Assembly (NCBI GenBank): GCA_947579665.1
Contig: OX388343.1
Coordinates: 90,748,254 to 90,812,253 of the forward strand
Length of the DNA: 64,000 nt
Direction: 5' to 3'
Source of the DNA: Sympetrum striolatum
Taxonomy: Eukaryota; Arthropoda; Insecta; Odonata; Libellulidae
Part shown: piece after piece, positions 48,832-63,800 of the stretch
Position numbering within the stretch: the first letter of the stretch is position 1
Layout of the letters: each line of letters starts with the position of its first letter
The notes under the pieces: generated by a model
Told to the model about the DNA's origin: nothing
The model's input: only the letters and a program-made list of their open reading frames with translations
Database searches by the model: none
Made by a program: the position numbers and the translations under genes

Positions 48832-51800
48832 TAGATGTTAAAAAAACAATCAAACAAGACCATTCCACAATCAAAAAAAATCAGACTAGCCTGGATTCGA
48901 ACCCACGTCCGAGAGGCTAGAGCGAAACCTTGAGAGTGACGATAAACACTCGGCCACCATGGCCGGTGACGTAATTCCTCTTCTTAAATTGCCCGCGAAA
49001 AATTAAATTCCTTGGATAATATTTGGAAATATCACGTTAAATCTTCTGAACGAGTCCCATTTCAACTACGTTCATAATTATAATCAAAATATCATAATAA
49101 ATCGTATTTACAGCAACTTTAACTTAAGAGGAAAATAAAGATCACTAAAACAGACGCTTTCATTCATTCGCAATGCCCACACTACGCAGAATCACTTTTT
49201 GAAGATTCAAATGGCCCACCTACCCATAATGCATCGTGGGAAAGAAAAGTAGGGAACTCGGATAAAAATTACGATTTTTGATGGCCTGTTACGGCCGAAT
49301 GGGTGCAGATTTTTCCACAAAACTTGATAATTTTGTTTTTTAAATTCTTTAGTTTACTTTTGACCTCGGAAAAAGCATACGATGCTGCTCCAAGTCTATC
49401 CACGAATGTGCTGAATGGACATTGAAATGTGTTGAATTGCAAAGGGAATATGCAATAAAAAATGTTTCATAGAAATTAATCACGTGTTACGGAAGATTTC
49501 TGATTATTAAGCTCGCGAAATTAATCCATATCATACTTATTGTTGAAACTACAATGGGAGAAATAAAGATGGGAGTCGATAACGTAAGACGTACGAGGTG
49601 CAGCGAATGGCATGACCGCATTCCTGAAGGTGCGCATCAAATTCGCGGCAAAATTAAATTTCAATGACCCGAGCTCGAATTTCGGGGTGCCCATTTCTTT
49701 TGATGCGGCGTTATTTTCGAGTAAATGCGGTATTATGTAATTGATTCATGCATCATAAGGAACCTGCGTCATCTCGTATAAAATGGGGAAACGAAACTGC
49801 TCAATAATCGTCGAAAAATAATGCTGTGTCATTATATGATCTTAAATAAATATGTTATATCTCGAAAAAAGGTTTTTCGGTAAAAGCAATGAGTATACCT
49901 GTATTAAACGTATCAGAAGATAATAAAGAGATTAGCTTAAAATCGAGCCAAAACTTGAATTCGTTTTCCTGGATCTATTTTATGCTAACTTTGAAAGTAA
50001 AGGTAAATTAAAATCAAAGTTTGCTATTTTCAAGGAAAACCGGACTTCTTTTAATTAGATTCAAGTCTATCGTAATTTTTTCACGCATTTCTTTGTACTC
50101 CGTACGAAAAACGGGCAAGAAAAAAGTCTGACGGGACCGGGAATCGAACCCGGGATCTTCCTCTCCATGGGACAGTTGGAAGAGTGCCTTAACCAGCTCG
50201 GCCATCCGGCCAGCAAACATTTCTCACGCCGGTTTGAGCTCGGGCCAGATAGCCTAGATGGTTAAAGCTCTCTTCCAGAGAGACGAAGATCCCGGGTTCG
50301 ATACCCGGCCGCGTCAGACTTTTTTTCAGTTCGTTTTTCATTGGAAATTTTCCTGGGCGCTTGCCGTTATGTGCAATATACCTTTCCACATAATCTTCTA
50401 CATATCATCTATTTGTAAAGATAAATATTCAACGATTGACGAAAGCAGATTTAGTGAAGATCGCAAACGTTTCCCAGATTCAGTGATTGTAATCTTTGGG
50501 TGAGCTGTGAAGTTGCATCTAAATTTCCAACATGGCATGCCTAATCAAAAAGGTAAAGCCTGTTTCTACGCAAGAAGTGATTGATCTATTGTTTTTCGAG
50601 TGCCTCCATTGGGGGTAAGATTCAATCTTTGTGTCGTAGGTGCTTTACGTTTGTTTCTGAATTATGATTACATTAGTGTTATTTTGAGAGTGATATTTCT
50701 TGACCTATTTCTGTGGTGTTTAATCATCCTTGAGTGCAATTTTCGAAATATCTCCTTATTTATGTGATCTTCGAATATTTGTAGACTTCATTACAAATTT
50801 CTTTTCTTTGTTCATTGGTTTGCGAATAAATATATCCTAACATTTGCAATTTAAATAAGATTATGAGGAATCAACACTGCAACAATATTATTTATCAATT
50901 TAATTTCCCCGTTGAGATTCAACAGGCGCAATCTCTTGGTGCCCCACGCGATCTTTTCCTAAGGAATTTTTCGACTCCGCGATCTTTCTTTTTATATTTA
51001 AATGATGCGATCCTTTTAATGGGATATGGAAGCTGGATCGGAAGGTCCAGTTAACGGGTCAATGGATTATTGCTGAGTTCTTGTGGAAATATTCAAAACT
51101 AGTCCAATTTCGACTAGGTTACCTCTGTTTTTTTAAATATTAGGTCCGAAATAACGGAAAAAATGGTAAGTTTTCTCCCATTTTATCGCAAATTGCTGGA
51201 AAAAATCTACTTTTCTTCAATATACCGGACATTCCGTGTAAATTTCCCATGCGAATCAAAATACGAATAGCCGTACTGGAATTTTAAGAAAAGTTAGAAA
51301 TATATAGAATATTTTGACAAAGATTACCGGTTTTCTCTGACTTCTGCGTAAATCGCTTCAAAATGGAATTTGGTTATCATTTCTCGGAATGTTCTCGTAT
51401 ATCCCTTCAAAACCTGTAAATTGGAATTAGTTAACAAATATTTTACGTAAAGGGAGCAAAATAAATCAAATATTTTGCCGGAATGCCAAGATTTGGCCAA
51501 TTTCCTCCTAAATTGCTTGCAAAAAATGTAATTTTTGTCAATATTTTGTACGACCTCTTAGAAATCTTCAAAGTGAAGACATGCATCCACGTATCTATGC
51601 ATCCACGTATCATCCATGCATCTACGTATACTAGGTTTGAAGCTATAAAGAGAAGTAATTTAGGCAGAAATGCCGTATTCTCCGATTTCTTCCTAAACCG
51701 ATGGTAAAAAATGGTTTATTTTATTTATTTTTCATCAAGTATATTTAGCACAAACATTCATTTTATAGGCAATGCTCTGTCTGATATCATAAACATCTTT

Positions 51801-52595
51801 AAAACGAGATCAAATTCAACTATGAGTACTTGTGTTTTAAGCAAGTAAGCTCCATAAAACATAAAATTTGGGCCAAAATGCGAAGTTTTCGAAGATTTCT
51901 TCGTTATTTGTTGATAAAATTGCCTTTAATTTATTTTTGCTGAGGTCTCGTGGAAATATTCAAAACGAGTCCAATTTCGACTTGGTTTGATATATTTTGC
52001 TTAGCATATTAGGTCCAAATAACTTCAAATGCTTGCAAAATTCCCATTTCTCCCATCAATCTCCCATTCAATTGCAAATTGCTTAAAAAAATCAACTTTC
52101 ATTCAGCCTACCAAATATTATATGTAAATTTTCCAAGTGTATACAATAGGCGTACCAGAGCTTTAACAAAAGCAAGAAATATATAGAACATTTTATCGAA
52201 TATTCCTAGTTTTCCCTTATTTCTCCGTAAATTGCTTCAAAATGAAAATTGTTTATTATTTTTCGGACGGTCTCTTAATAACTAGTATAATACGAAAAGT
52301 TAACGAAAAATTTAACTAAAGAGAGGAATATCATTAAACATTTTGTCCAAAATGGGAAGTTTCCACCAAAATCTTCGTAAATGCTTGAAAAATGAAATTT
52401 CTGTAAATATTTTGAACGACCAATATAAAAAACCACAAAGCGAGACAAAATGTTTACTTGGATTCGAAGAGCCAAAGTAATTTCGGCTGAAATGCCGTAT
52501 TCGCCAATTTCTTTGTAAACTGATTGTAAAAATGGTTTCTTTTATTTATTAATTTCAAGTCCCACAAACATTCATTTTATGGAGTACTGCAAAAA
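48832..52595 (+). repeat. Array unit 11 (3764 bp)
   Basis: C 48884-48970, A 50129-50211, B 50243-50316 (ends CCGCGTCA as in units 5 and 6). It carries the 16-bp minisatellite at 51581-51631. Confidence 0.93.
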
Positions 52596-55500
52596 TAGAT
52601 GTTAAAAAAACAATCAAACAAGACCATTCCACAATCAAAAAAAATCAGACTAGCCTGGATTCGAACCCACGTTCGAGAGGCTAGAGCGAAACCTTGAGAG
52701 TGACGATAACCACTCGGCCACCATGGCCGGTGACGTATTTCCTCTTCTTAAATTGCCTGCGAAAAATTAAATTCCTTGGATAATATTTGGAAATATCACG
52801 TTAAATCTTCTGAACGAGTCCCATTTCGCCTACGTTCATAAATATAATCAAAATATCATAATAAATCGTATTTACAGCAATTTTAACTTAAGAGGAACAT
52901 AAAGATCACTAAAACAGACGCTTTCATTCATTCGCAATGCCCACACTACGCAGAATCACTTTTTGAAGATTCAAATGGCCCACCTACCCATAATGCATCG
53001 TGGGAAAGAAAAGTAGGGAACTCGGATAAAAATTACGATTTTTCATGGCCTGTTACGGCGGAATGGGTGCAGATTTTTCCACAAAACTTTATAATTTTGT
53101 TTTTTAAATTCTTTAGTTTACTTTTGACCTCGGAAAAAGCATACGATGCTGCTCCAAGTCTATCCACGAATGTGCTGAATGGACATTGAAATGTGTTGAA
53201 TTGCAAAGGGAATATGCATTAAAAAATGTTTCATAGAAAATAATCTCGTAATACGGAAGATTTCTGATTATTAAGCTCGCGAAATTAATCCATATCGTAC
53301 TTATTGTTGAAACTACAATGGGAGAAATAAAGATGGGAGTCGATAACGTAGGACGTACGAGGTGCAGCGAATGGCATGACCGCATTCCTGAAGGTGCGCA
53401 TCAAATTCGCGGCAAAATTAAATTTCAATGTCCCGAGCTCGAATTTCGGGGTGCCCATTTCTTTTGATGCGGCGTTATTTTCGAGTAAATGCGGTATTAT
53501 GTAATTGATTCATGCATCATAAGGAACCTGCGTCATCTTGAATAAGATGGGGAAAGAAAACTGCTCAATAATCGTCGAAAAATAATGCTGTGTCATTATA
53601 TGATCTTAAATAAATATGTTATATCTCGAAAAAAGGTTTTTCGGTAAAAGCAATGAGTATACCTGTATTAAACGTATCAGAAGATAATAAATAGATTAGC
53701 TTAAAATCGAGCCAAAACTTGAATTCGTTTTCCTGGATCTATTTTATGCTAACTTTGAAAGTAAAGGTAAATTAAAATCAAAGTTTGCTATTTTATAGGA
53801 AAACCGGACTTCTTTTAATTAGATTCAAGTCTATCGTAATTTTTTCACGCATTTCTTTGTACTCCGTACGAAAAACGGGCAAGAAGAAAGTCTGACGGGA
53901 CCGGGAATCGAACCCGGGATCTTCCTCTCCATGGGACAGTTGGAAGAGTGCCTTAACCAGCTCGGCCATCCGGCCAGCAAATATTTCTCACGCCGGTTTG
54001 AGCTCGGGCCAGATAGCCTAGATGGTTAAAGCTCTCTTCCAGAGAGACGAAGATCCCGGGTTCGATACCCGGCCCCGTCAGACTTTTTTTCAGTCCGTTT
54101 TTCATTGGAAATTTTCCTGGGTGCTTGCCGTTATGTGCAATATACCTTTCCACATAATCTTCTACATATCATCTATTTGTAAAGATAAATATTCAACGAT
54201 TGACGAAAGCAGATTTAGTGAAGATCGCAAACGTTTCCCAGATTCAGTGATTGTAATCTTTGGGTGAGCTGTGAAGTTGCATCTAAATTTCCAACATGGC
54301 ATGCCTAATCATAAAGGTAAAGCCTGTTTCTACGCAAGAAGTGATTGATTTATTGTTTTTCGAGTGCCTCCATTGGGGGTAAGATTCAATATTTGTGTCG
54401 TAGGTGCTTTACGTTTGTTTCTGAATTATGATTACATTAGTGTTATTTTCAGAGTGATATTTCTTGACCTATTTCTGTGGTGTTTAATCATCCTTGAGTG
54501 CAATTTTCGAAATATCTCCTTATTTATGTGATCTTCGAATATTTGTAGACTTCATTACAAATTTCTTTTCTTTGTTCATTGGTTTGCGAATAAATATATC
54601 CTAACATTTGCAATCTAAATAAGATTATGAGGAATCAACACTGCAACAATATTATTTATCAATTTAATTTCCCCGTTGAGATTCAACAGGCGCAATCTCT
54701 TGGTGCCCCACGCGATCTTTTCCTAAGGAATTTTTGACTCCGCGATCTTTCTTTTTATATTTAAATGATGCGATCCTTTTAATGGGATATGGAAGCTGGA
54801 TCGGAAGGTCCAGTTAACGGGTCAATGGATTATTGCTGAGTTCTTGTGGAAATATTCAAAACTAGTCCAATTTCGACTAGGTTACCTCTGTTTTTTAAAA
54901 TATTAGGTCCGAAATAACGGCAAAAATGGTAAGTTTTCTCCCATTTTATCGCAAATTGCTGGAAAAAATCTACTTTTCTTCAATATACCGGACATTCCGT
55001 GTAAATTTCCCATGCGAATCAAAATACGAATAGCCGTACTGGAATTTTAAGAAAAGTTAGAAATATATAGAATATTTTGACAAAGATTACCGGTTTTCTC
55101 TGACTTCTGCGTAAATCGCTTCAAAATGGAATTTGGTTATCATTTCTCGGAATGTTCTCGTATATCCCTTCAAAACCTGTAAATTGGAATTAGTTAACAA
55201 ATATTTTACGTAAAGGGAGCAAAATAAATCAAATATTTTGCCGGAATGCCAAGATTTGGCCAATTTCCTCCTAAATTGCTTGCAAAAAATGTAATTTTTG
55301 TCAATATTTTGTACGACCTCTTAGCAATCTTCAAAGTGAAGACATGCATCCACGTATCTATGCATCCACGTATCATCCATGCATCTACGTATACTAGGTT
55401 TGAAGCTATAAAGAGAAGTAATTTAGGCAGAAATGCCGTATTCTCCGATTTCTTCCTAAACCGATGGTAAAAAAGGTTTATTTTATTTATTTTTCATCAA

Positions 55501-57096
55501 GTATATTTAGCACAAACATTCATTTTATAGGCAATGCTCTGCCTGATATCATAAACATCTTTAAAACGAGATCAAATTCAACTATGAGTACTTGTGTTTT
55601 AAGCAAGTAAGCTCCATAAAACATAAAATTTGGGCCAAAATGCGAAGTTTTCGAAGATTTCTTCGTTATTTGTTGATAAAATTGCCTTTAATTTATTTTT
55701 GCTGAGGTCTCGTGGAAATATTCAAAACGAGTCCAATTTCGACTTGGTTTGATATATTTTGCTTAGCATATTAGGTCCAAATAACTTCAAATGCTTGCAA
55801 AATTCCCATTTCTCCCATCAATCTCCCATTCAATTGCAAATTGCTTAAAAAAATCAACTTTCATTCAACCTACCAAATATTATCTGTAAATTTTCCAAGT
55901 GTATGAAATAGGCGTACCAGAGATTTAACAAAAGCTAGAAATATATAGAACATTTTATCGAATATTCCTAGTTTTCCCTTATTTCTCCAAAAATCGCTTC
56001 AAAATGAAAATTGTTTATTATTTTTCGGAAGGTCTCTTAATAACTAGTATAATACGAAAAGTTAACGAAAAATTTAACTAAAGAGAGGAATATAATTAAA
56101 CATTTTGTCCAAAATGGGAAGTTTCCGCCAATATCTTCGTAAATGCTTGAAAAATGAAATTTCTGTAAATATTTTGAACGACCAATATAAAAAAACACAA
56201 AGTGAGACAAAATGTTTACTTTGATTCGAAGAGCCCAGTAATTTGGGCTGAAATGCCTTATTCGCCAATTTCTTTGTAATCTGATTGTAAAAATAATATC
56301 TGAATGTATAAACAAATTAACAATGAGTACTTGTGTTTTAAGCAAGTAAGCTCCATAAAACATAAAATTTGGGCCAAAATGCGAAGTTTTCGAAGATTTC
56401 TTCGTTATTTGTTGATAAAATTGCCTTTAATTTATTTTTGCTGAGTTCTCGTGGAAATATTCAAAACGAGTCCAATTTCGACTTGGTTTGATATATTTTG
56501 CTTAGCATATTAGGTCCAAATAACTTCAAATGCTTGCAAAATTCCCATTTCTCCCATCAATCTCCCATTCAATTGCAAATTGCTTAAAAAAATCAACTTT
56601 CATTCAACCTACCAAATATTATATGTAAATTTTCCAAGTGTATACAATAGGCGTACCAGAGCTTTAACAAAAGCAAGAAATATATAGAACATTTTATCGA
56701 ATATTCCTAGTTTTCCCTTATTTCTCCGTAAATTGCTTCAAAATGAAAATTGTTTATTATTTTTCGGACGGTCTCTTAATTACTAGTATAATACGAAAAG
56801 TTAACGAAAAATTTAACTAAAGAGAGGAATATCATTAAACATTTTGTCCAAAATTGGAAGTTTCCGCCAAAATCTTCGTAAATGCTTGAAAAATGAAATT
56901 TCTGTAAATATTTTGAACGACCAATATAAAAAACCATAAAGCAAGACAAAATGTTTACTTGGATTCGAAGAGCCAATGTAATTTTGGCTGAAATGCCGTA
57001 TTCGCCAATTTCTTTGTAAACTGATTGTAAAAATGGTTTCTTTTATTTATTAATTTCAAGTCCCACAAACATTCATTTTATGGAGTACTGCAAAAA
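52596..57096 (+). repeat. Array unit 12 (4501 bp, ~740-bp internal duplication)
   Basis: C 52648-52734, A 53893-53975, B 54007-54080. The 16-bp minisatellite is at 55344-55394. The extra length comes from a second copy of several satellite monomers, listed separately. Confidence 0.93.
55585..57040 (+). repeat. ~740-bp direct duplication of satellite monomers in unit 12
   Basis: The segment beginning ATGAGTACTTGTGTTTTAAG at about 55585 begins again at 56322. The first copy leaves the usual sequence after CTGATTGTAAAAAT (56281-56294). About 27 bp of different sequence (56295-56321) precede the second copy. The copies differ at many sites (for example TCTGTAAAT versus TATGTAAAT, and the AATATAATTA versus AATATCATTA form), so the second copy resembles a different unit. 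Confidence 0.88.
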
Positions 57097-60000
57097 TAGA
57101 TGTTAAAAAAACAATCAAACAAGACCATTCCACAATCAAAAAAAATCAGACTAGCCTGGATTCGAACCCACGTCCGAGAGGCTAGAGCGAAACCTTGAGA
57201 GTGACTATAACCACTCGGCCACCATGGCCGGTGACGTATTTCCTCTTCTTAAATTGCCTGCGAAAAATTAAATTCCTTGGATAATATTTGGAAATATCAC
57301 GTTAAATCTTCTGAACGAGTCCCATTTCGACTACGTTCATAAATATAATCAAAATATCATAATAAATCGTATTTACAGCAATTTTAACTTAAGAGGAACA
57401 TAAAGATCACTAAAACAGACGCTTTCATTCATTCGCAATGCCCACACTACGCAGAATCACTTTTTGAAGATTCAAATGGCCCACCTACCCATAATGCATC
57501 GTGGGAAAGAAAAGTAGGGAACTCAGATAAAAATTACGATTTTTGATGGCCTGTTACGGCCGAATGGGTGCAGATTTTTCCACAAAACTTTATAATTTTG
57601 TTTTTTAAATTCTTTAGTTTACTTTTGACCTCGGAAAAAGCATACGATGCTGCTCCAAGTCTATCCACGAATGTGCTGAATGGACATTGAAATGTGTTGA
57701 ATTGCAAAGGGAATATGCAATAAAAAATGTTTCATAGAAATTAATCACGTAATACGGAAGATTTCTGATTATTAAGCTCGCGAAATTAATCCATATCATA
57801 CTTATTGTTGAAACTACAATGGGAGAAATAAAGATGGGAGTCGATAACGTAAGACGTACGAGGTGCAGCGAATGGCATGACCGCATTCCTGAAGGTGCGC
57901 ATCAAATTCGCGGCAAAATTAAATTTCAATGTCCCGAGCTCGAATTTCGGGGTGCCCATTTCTTTTGATGCGGCGTTATTTTCGAGTAAATGCGGTATTA
58001 TGTAATTGATTCATGCATCATAAGGAACCTGCGTCATCTTGTATGGGGAAAGAAAACTGCTCAATAATCGTCGAAAAATAATGCTGTGTCATTATATGAT
58101 CTTAAATAAATATGTTATATCTCGAAAAAAGGTTTTTCGGTAAAAGCAATGAGTATACCTGTATTAAACGTATCAGAAGATAATAAATAGATTAGCTTAA
58201 AATCGAGCCAAAACTTGAATTCGTTTTCCTGGATCTATTTTATGCTAACTTTGAAAGTAAAGGTAAATTAAAATCAAAGTTTGCTATTTTCAAGGAAAAC
58301 CGGACTTCTTTTAATTAGATTCAAGTCTATCGTAATTTTTTCACGCATTTCTTTGTACTCCGTACGAAAAACGGGCAAGAAAAAAGTCTGACGGGACCGG
58401 GAATCGAACCCGGGATCTTCCTCTCCATGGGACAATTGGAAGAGTGCCTTAACCAGCTCGGCCATCCGGCCTGCAAACATTTCTCACGCCGGTTTGAGCT
58501 CGGGCCAGATAGCCTAGATGGTTAAAGCTCTCTTCCAGAGAGACGAAGATCCCGGGTTCGATACCCGGCCCCGTCAGACTTTTTTTCAGTTCGTTTTTCA
58601 TTGGAAATTTTCCTGGGAGCTTGCCGTTATGTGCAATATACCTTTCCACATAATCTTCTACGTATCATCTTTTTGTAAAGATAAATATTCAACGATTGAC
58701 GAAAGCAGATTTAGTGAAGATCGCAAACGTTTCCCAGATTCAGTGATTGTAATCTTTGGGTGAGCTGTGAAGTATCATCTAAATTTCCAACATGGCATGC
58801 CTAATCAAAAAGGTAAAGCCTGTTTCTACGCAAGAAGTGATTGATTTATTGTTTTTCGAGTGCCTCCATTGGGGGTAAGATCTTTGTGTCGTAGGTGCTT
58901 TACGTTTGTTTCTGAATTATGATTACATTAGTGTTATTTTGAGAGTGATATTTCTTGACCTATTTCTGTGGTGTTTAATCATCCTTGAGTGCAATTTTCG
59001 AAATATCTCCTTATTTATGTGATCTTCGAATATTTGTAGACTTCATTACAAATTTCTTTTCTTTGTTCATTGGTTTGCGAATAAATATATCCTAACATTT
59101 GCAATCTAAATAAGATTATGAGGAATCAACACTGCAACAATATTATTTATCAATTTAATTTCCCCGTTGAGATTCAACAGGCGCAATCTCTTGGTGCCCC
59201 ACGCGATCTTTTCCTAAGGAATTTTTCGACTCCGCGATCTTTCTTTTTATATTTAAATGATGCGATCCTTTTAATGGGATATGGAAGCTGGATCGGACGG
59301 TCCAGTTAACGGGTCAATGGATTATTGCTGAGTTCTTGTGGAAATATTCAAAACTAGTCCAATTTTGACTAGGTTACCTCTGTTTTTTTAAATATAAGGT
59401 CCGAAATAACGGCAAAAATGGTAAGTTTTCTCCCATTTTATCGCAAATTGCTGGAAAAAATCTACTTTTCTTCAATATACCGGACATTCCGTGTAAATTT
59501 CCCATGCGAATCAAAATACGAATAGCCGTACTGGAATTTTAAGAAAAGTTAGAAATATATAAAATATTTTGACAAAGATTACCGGTTTTCTCTGACTTCT
59601 GCGTAAATCGCTTCAAAATGGAATTTGGTTATCATTTCTCGGAATGTTCTCGTATATCCCTTCAAAACCTGTAAATTGGAATTAGTTAACAAATATTTTA
59701 CGTAAAGGGAGCAAAATAAATCAAATATTTTGCCAGAATGCCAAGATTTCGCCAATTTCCTCCTAAATTGCTTGCAAAAAATGTAATTTTTGTAAATATT
59801 TTGTACGACCTCTTAGAAATCTTCAAAGTGAGGACATGCTTGACTACGTATACTAGGTTTGAAGCTATAAAGAGAAGTAATTTAGGCAGAAATGCCGTAT
59901 TCTCCGATTTCTTCCTAAACCGATGGTAAAAAAGGTTTATTTTATTTATTTTTCATCAAGTATATTTAGCACAAACATTCATTTTATAGGCAATGCTCTG

Positions 60001-60816
60001 TCTGATATCATAAACATCTTTAAAACGAGATCAAATTCAACTATGAGTACTTGTGTTTTAAGCAAGTAAGCTCCATAAAACATAAAATTTGGGCCAAAAT
60101 GCGAAGTTTTCGAAGATTTCTTCGTTATTTGTTGATAAAATTGCCTTTAATTTATTTTTGCTGAGGTCTCGTGGAAATATTCAAAACGAGTCCAATTTCG
60201 ACTTGGTTTGATATATTTTGCTTAGCATATTAGGTCCAAATAACTTCAAATGCTTGCAAAATTCCCATTTCTCCCATCAATCTCCCATTCAATTGCAAAT
60301 TGCTTAAAAAAATCAACTTTCATTCAACCTACCAAATATTATCTGTAAATTTTCCAAGTGTATACAATAGGCGTACCAGAGCTTTAACGAAAGCAAGAAA
60401 TATATAGAACATTTTATCGAATATTCCTAGTTTTCCCTTATTTCTCCGTAAATTGCTTCAAAATGAAAATTGTTTATTATTTTTCGGACGGTCTCTTAAT
60501 AACTAGTAGAATACGAAAAGTTAACGAAAAATTTAACTAATGAGAGGAATATAACTAAACATTTTGTCCAAAATGGGAAGTTTCCGCCAATATCTTCGTA
60601 AATGCTTGAAAAATGAAATTACTGTAAATATTTCGAACGACCAATATAAAAAACCACAAAGCGAGACAAAATGTTTACTTGGATTCGAAGAGCCAAAGTA
60701 ATTTGGGCTGAAATGCCGTATTCGCCAATTTCTTTGTAAACTGATTGTAAAAATGGTTTCTTTTATTTATTAATTTCAAGTCCCACAAACATTCATTTTA
60801 TGGAGTACTGTAAAAA
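57097..60816 (+). repeat. Array unit 13 (3720 bp)
   Basis: C 57149-57235, A 58389-58471, B 58503-58576. It has small deletions near 58043 (CTTGTATGGGG) and 58880 (GTAAGATCTTTG). Confidence 0.93.
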
Positions 60817-63800
60817 TAGATGTTAAAAAAACAATCAAACAAGACCATTCCACAATCAAAAAAAATCAGACTAGCCTGGATTCGAACCCACGCCCGAGAG
60901 GCTAGATCGAAACCTTGAGAGTGACGATACCCACTCGGCCACCATGGCCGGTGACGTATTTCCTCTTCTTAAATTGCCCGCGAAAAATTAAATTCCTTGG
61001 ATAATATTTGGAAATATCACGTTAAATCTTCTGAACGAGTCCCATTTCGACTACGTTCATAATTATAATCAAAATATCATAATAAATCGTATTTACAGCA
61101 ACTTTAACTTAAGAGGAAAATAAAGATCACTAAAAGAGACGCTTTCATTCATTCGCGATGCCCACACTACGCAGAATCACTTTTTGAAGATTCAAATGGC
61201 CCACCTACCCATAATGCATCGTGGGAAAGAAAAGTAGGGAACTCGGATAAAAATTACGATTTTTGATGGCCTGTTACGGCCGAATGGGTGCAGATTTTTC
61301 CACAAAACTTTATAATTTTGTTTTTTAAATTCTTTAGTTTACTTTTGACCTCGGAAAAAGCATACGATGCTGCTCCAAGTCTATCCACGAATGTGCTGAA
61401 TGGACATTGAAATGTGTTGAATTGCAAAGGGAATATGCAATAAAAAATGTTTCATAGAAATTAATCACGTAATACGGAAGATTTCTGATTATTAAGCAGG
61501 CGAAATTAATCCATATCGTACTTATTGTTGAAACTACAATGGGAGAAATAAAGATGGGAGTCGATAACGTAAGACGTACGAGGTGCAGCGAATGGCATGA
61601 CCGCATTCCTGAAGGTGCGCATCAAATTCGCGGCAAAATTAAATTTCAATGTCCCGAGCTCGAATTTCGGGGTGCCCATTTCTTTTGCTGCGGCGTTATT
61701 TTCGAGTAAATGCGGTATTATGTAATTGATTCATGCATCATAAGGAACCTGCGTCATCTCGTATAAAATGGGGAAAGAAAACTGCTCAATAATCGTCGAA
61801 AAATAATGCTGTGTCATTATATGATCTTAAATAAATATGTTATATCTCGAAAAAAGATTTTTCCGTAAAAGCAATGAGTATACCTATATTAAACGTATCA
61901 GAAAATAATAAATAGATTAGCTGAAAATCGAGCCAAAACTTGAATTCGTTTTCCTGGATCTATTTTATGCTAACTTTGAAAGTAAAGGTAAATTAAAATC
62001 AAAGTTTGCTATTTTAAAGGAAAACCGGACTTCTTTTAATTAGATTCAAGTCTATCGTAATTTTTTCACGCATTTCTTTGTACTCCGTACGAAAAACGGG
62101 CAAGAAAAAAGTCTGACGGGACCGGGAATCGAACCCGGGATCTTCCTCTCCATGGGACAGTTGGAAGAGTGCCTTAACCAGCTGACGGGACCGGGAATCG
62201 AACCCGGGATCTTCCTCTCCATGGGACAGTTGGAAGAGTGCCTTAACCAGCTCGGCCATCCGGCCAGCAAACATTTCTCACGCCAGTTTGAGCTCGGGCC
62301 AGATAGCCTAGATGGTTAAAGCTCTCTTCCAGAGAGACGAAGATCCCGGGTTCGATACCCGGCCCCGTCAAACTTTTTTTCAGTTCGTTTTTCATTGGAA
62401 ATTTTCCTGGGTGCTTGCCGTTATGTGCAATATACCTTTCCACATAATCTTCTACAATTCATCTATTTGTAAAGATAAATATTCAACGATTGACGAAAGC
62501 AGATTTAGTGAAGATCGCAAACGTTTCCCAGATTCAGTGATTGTATTCTTTGGGTGAGCTGTGAAGTTGCATCTAAATTTCCAACATGGCATGCCTAATC
62601 AAAAAGGTAAAGCCTGTTTCTACGCAAGAAGTGATTGATTTATTGTTTTTCGAGTGCCACCATTGGGGGTAAGATTCAATCTTTGTGTCGTAGGTGCTTT
62701 ACGTTTGTTTCTGAATTATGATTACATTAGTGTTATTTTGAGAGTGATATTTCTTGACCTATTTCTGTGGTGTTTAATCATCCTTTATCCTTGAGTGCAA
62801 TTTTCGAAATATCTCCTTATTTATGTGATCTTCGAATATTTGTAGACTTCATTACAAATTTCTTTACTTTGTTCATTGGTTTGCGAATAAATATATCCTA
62901 ACATTTGCAATCTAAATAAGATTATGAGGAATCAACACTGCAACAATATTATTTATCAATTTAATTTCCCCGTTGAGATTCAACAGGCGCAATCTCTTGG
63001 TGCCCCTTGCGATTTTTTCCTAAGGAATTTTTCGACTCCGCGATCTTTCTTTTTATATTTAAATGATGCGATCCTTTTAATGGGATATGGAAGCTGGATC
63101 AAAGGTCCAGTTAACGGGTCAATGGATTATTGCTAAGTTCTTGTGGAAATATTCAAAACTAGTGCAATTTCGACTAGGTTACCTCTGTTTTTTAAAATAT
63201 TAGGTCCGAAATAACGGCAAAAATGGTAAGTTTTCTCCCATTTTATCGCAAATTGCTGGAAAAAATCTACTTTTCTACAATATACCGGACATTCCGTGTA
63301 AATTTCCCATGCGAATCAAAATACGAATAGCCGTACTGGAATTTTAAGAAAAGTCAGAAATATATAGAATATTTTGACAAAGATTACCGGTTTTCTCTGA
63401 CTTCTGCGTAAACCGCTTCTAAATGGAATTTGGTTATCATTTCTCGGAATGTTCTCGTATATCCCTTCAAAACCTGTAAATTGGAATTAGTTAACAAATA
63501 TTTTACGTAAAGGGAGCAAAATAAATCAAATATTTTGCCAGAATGCCAAGATTTCGCCAATTTCCTCCAAAATTGCTTGCAAAAAATGTAATTTTTGTCA
63601 ATATTTTGTACGACCTCTTAGAAATCTTCAAAGTGAGGACATGCTTGACTACGTATACTAGGTTTGAAGCAATAAAGAGAAGTAATTTAGGCAGAAATGC
63701 CGTATTCTCCGATTTCTTCCTAAACCGATGGTAAAAAAGGTTTATTTTATTTATTTTTCAACAAGTATATTTAGCACAAACATTCATTTTATAGGCAATG

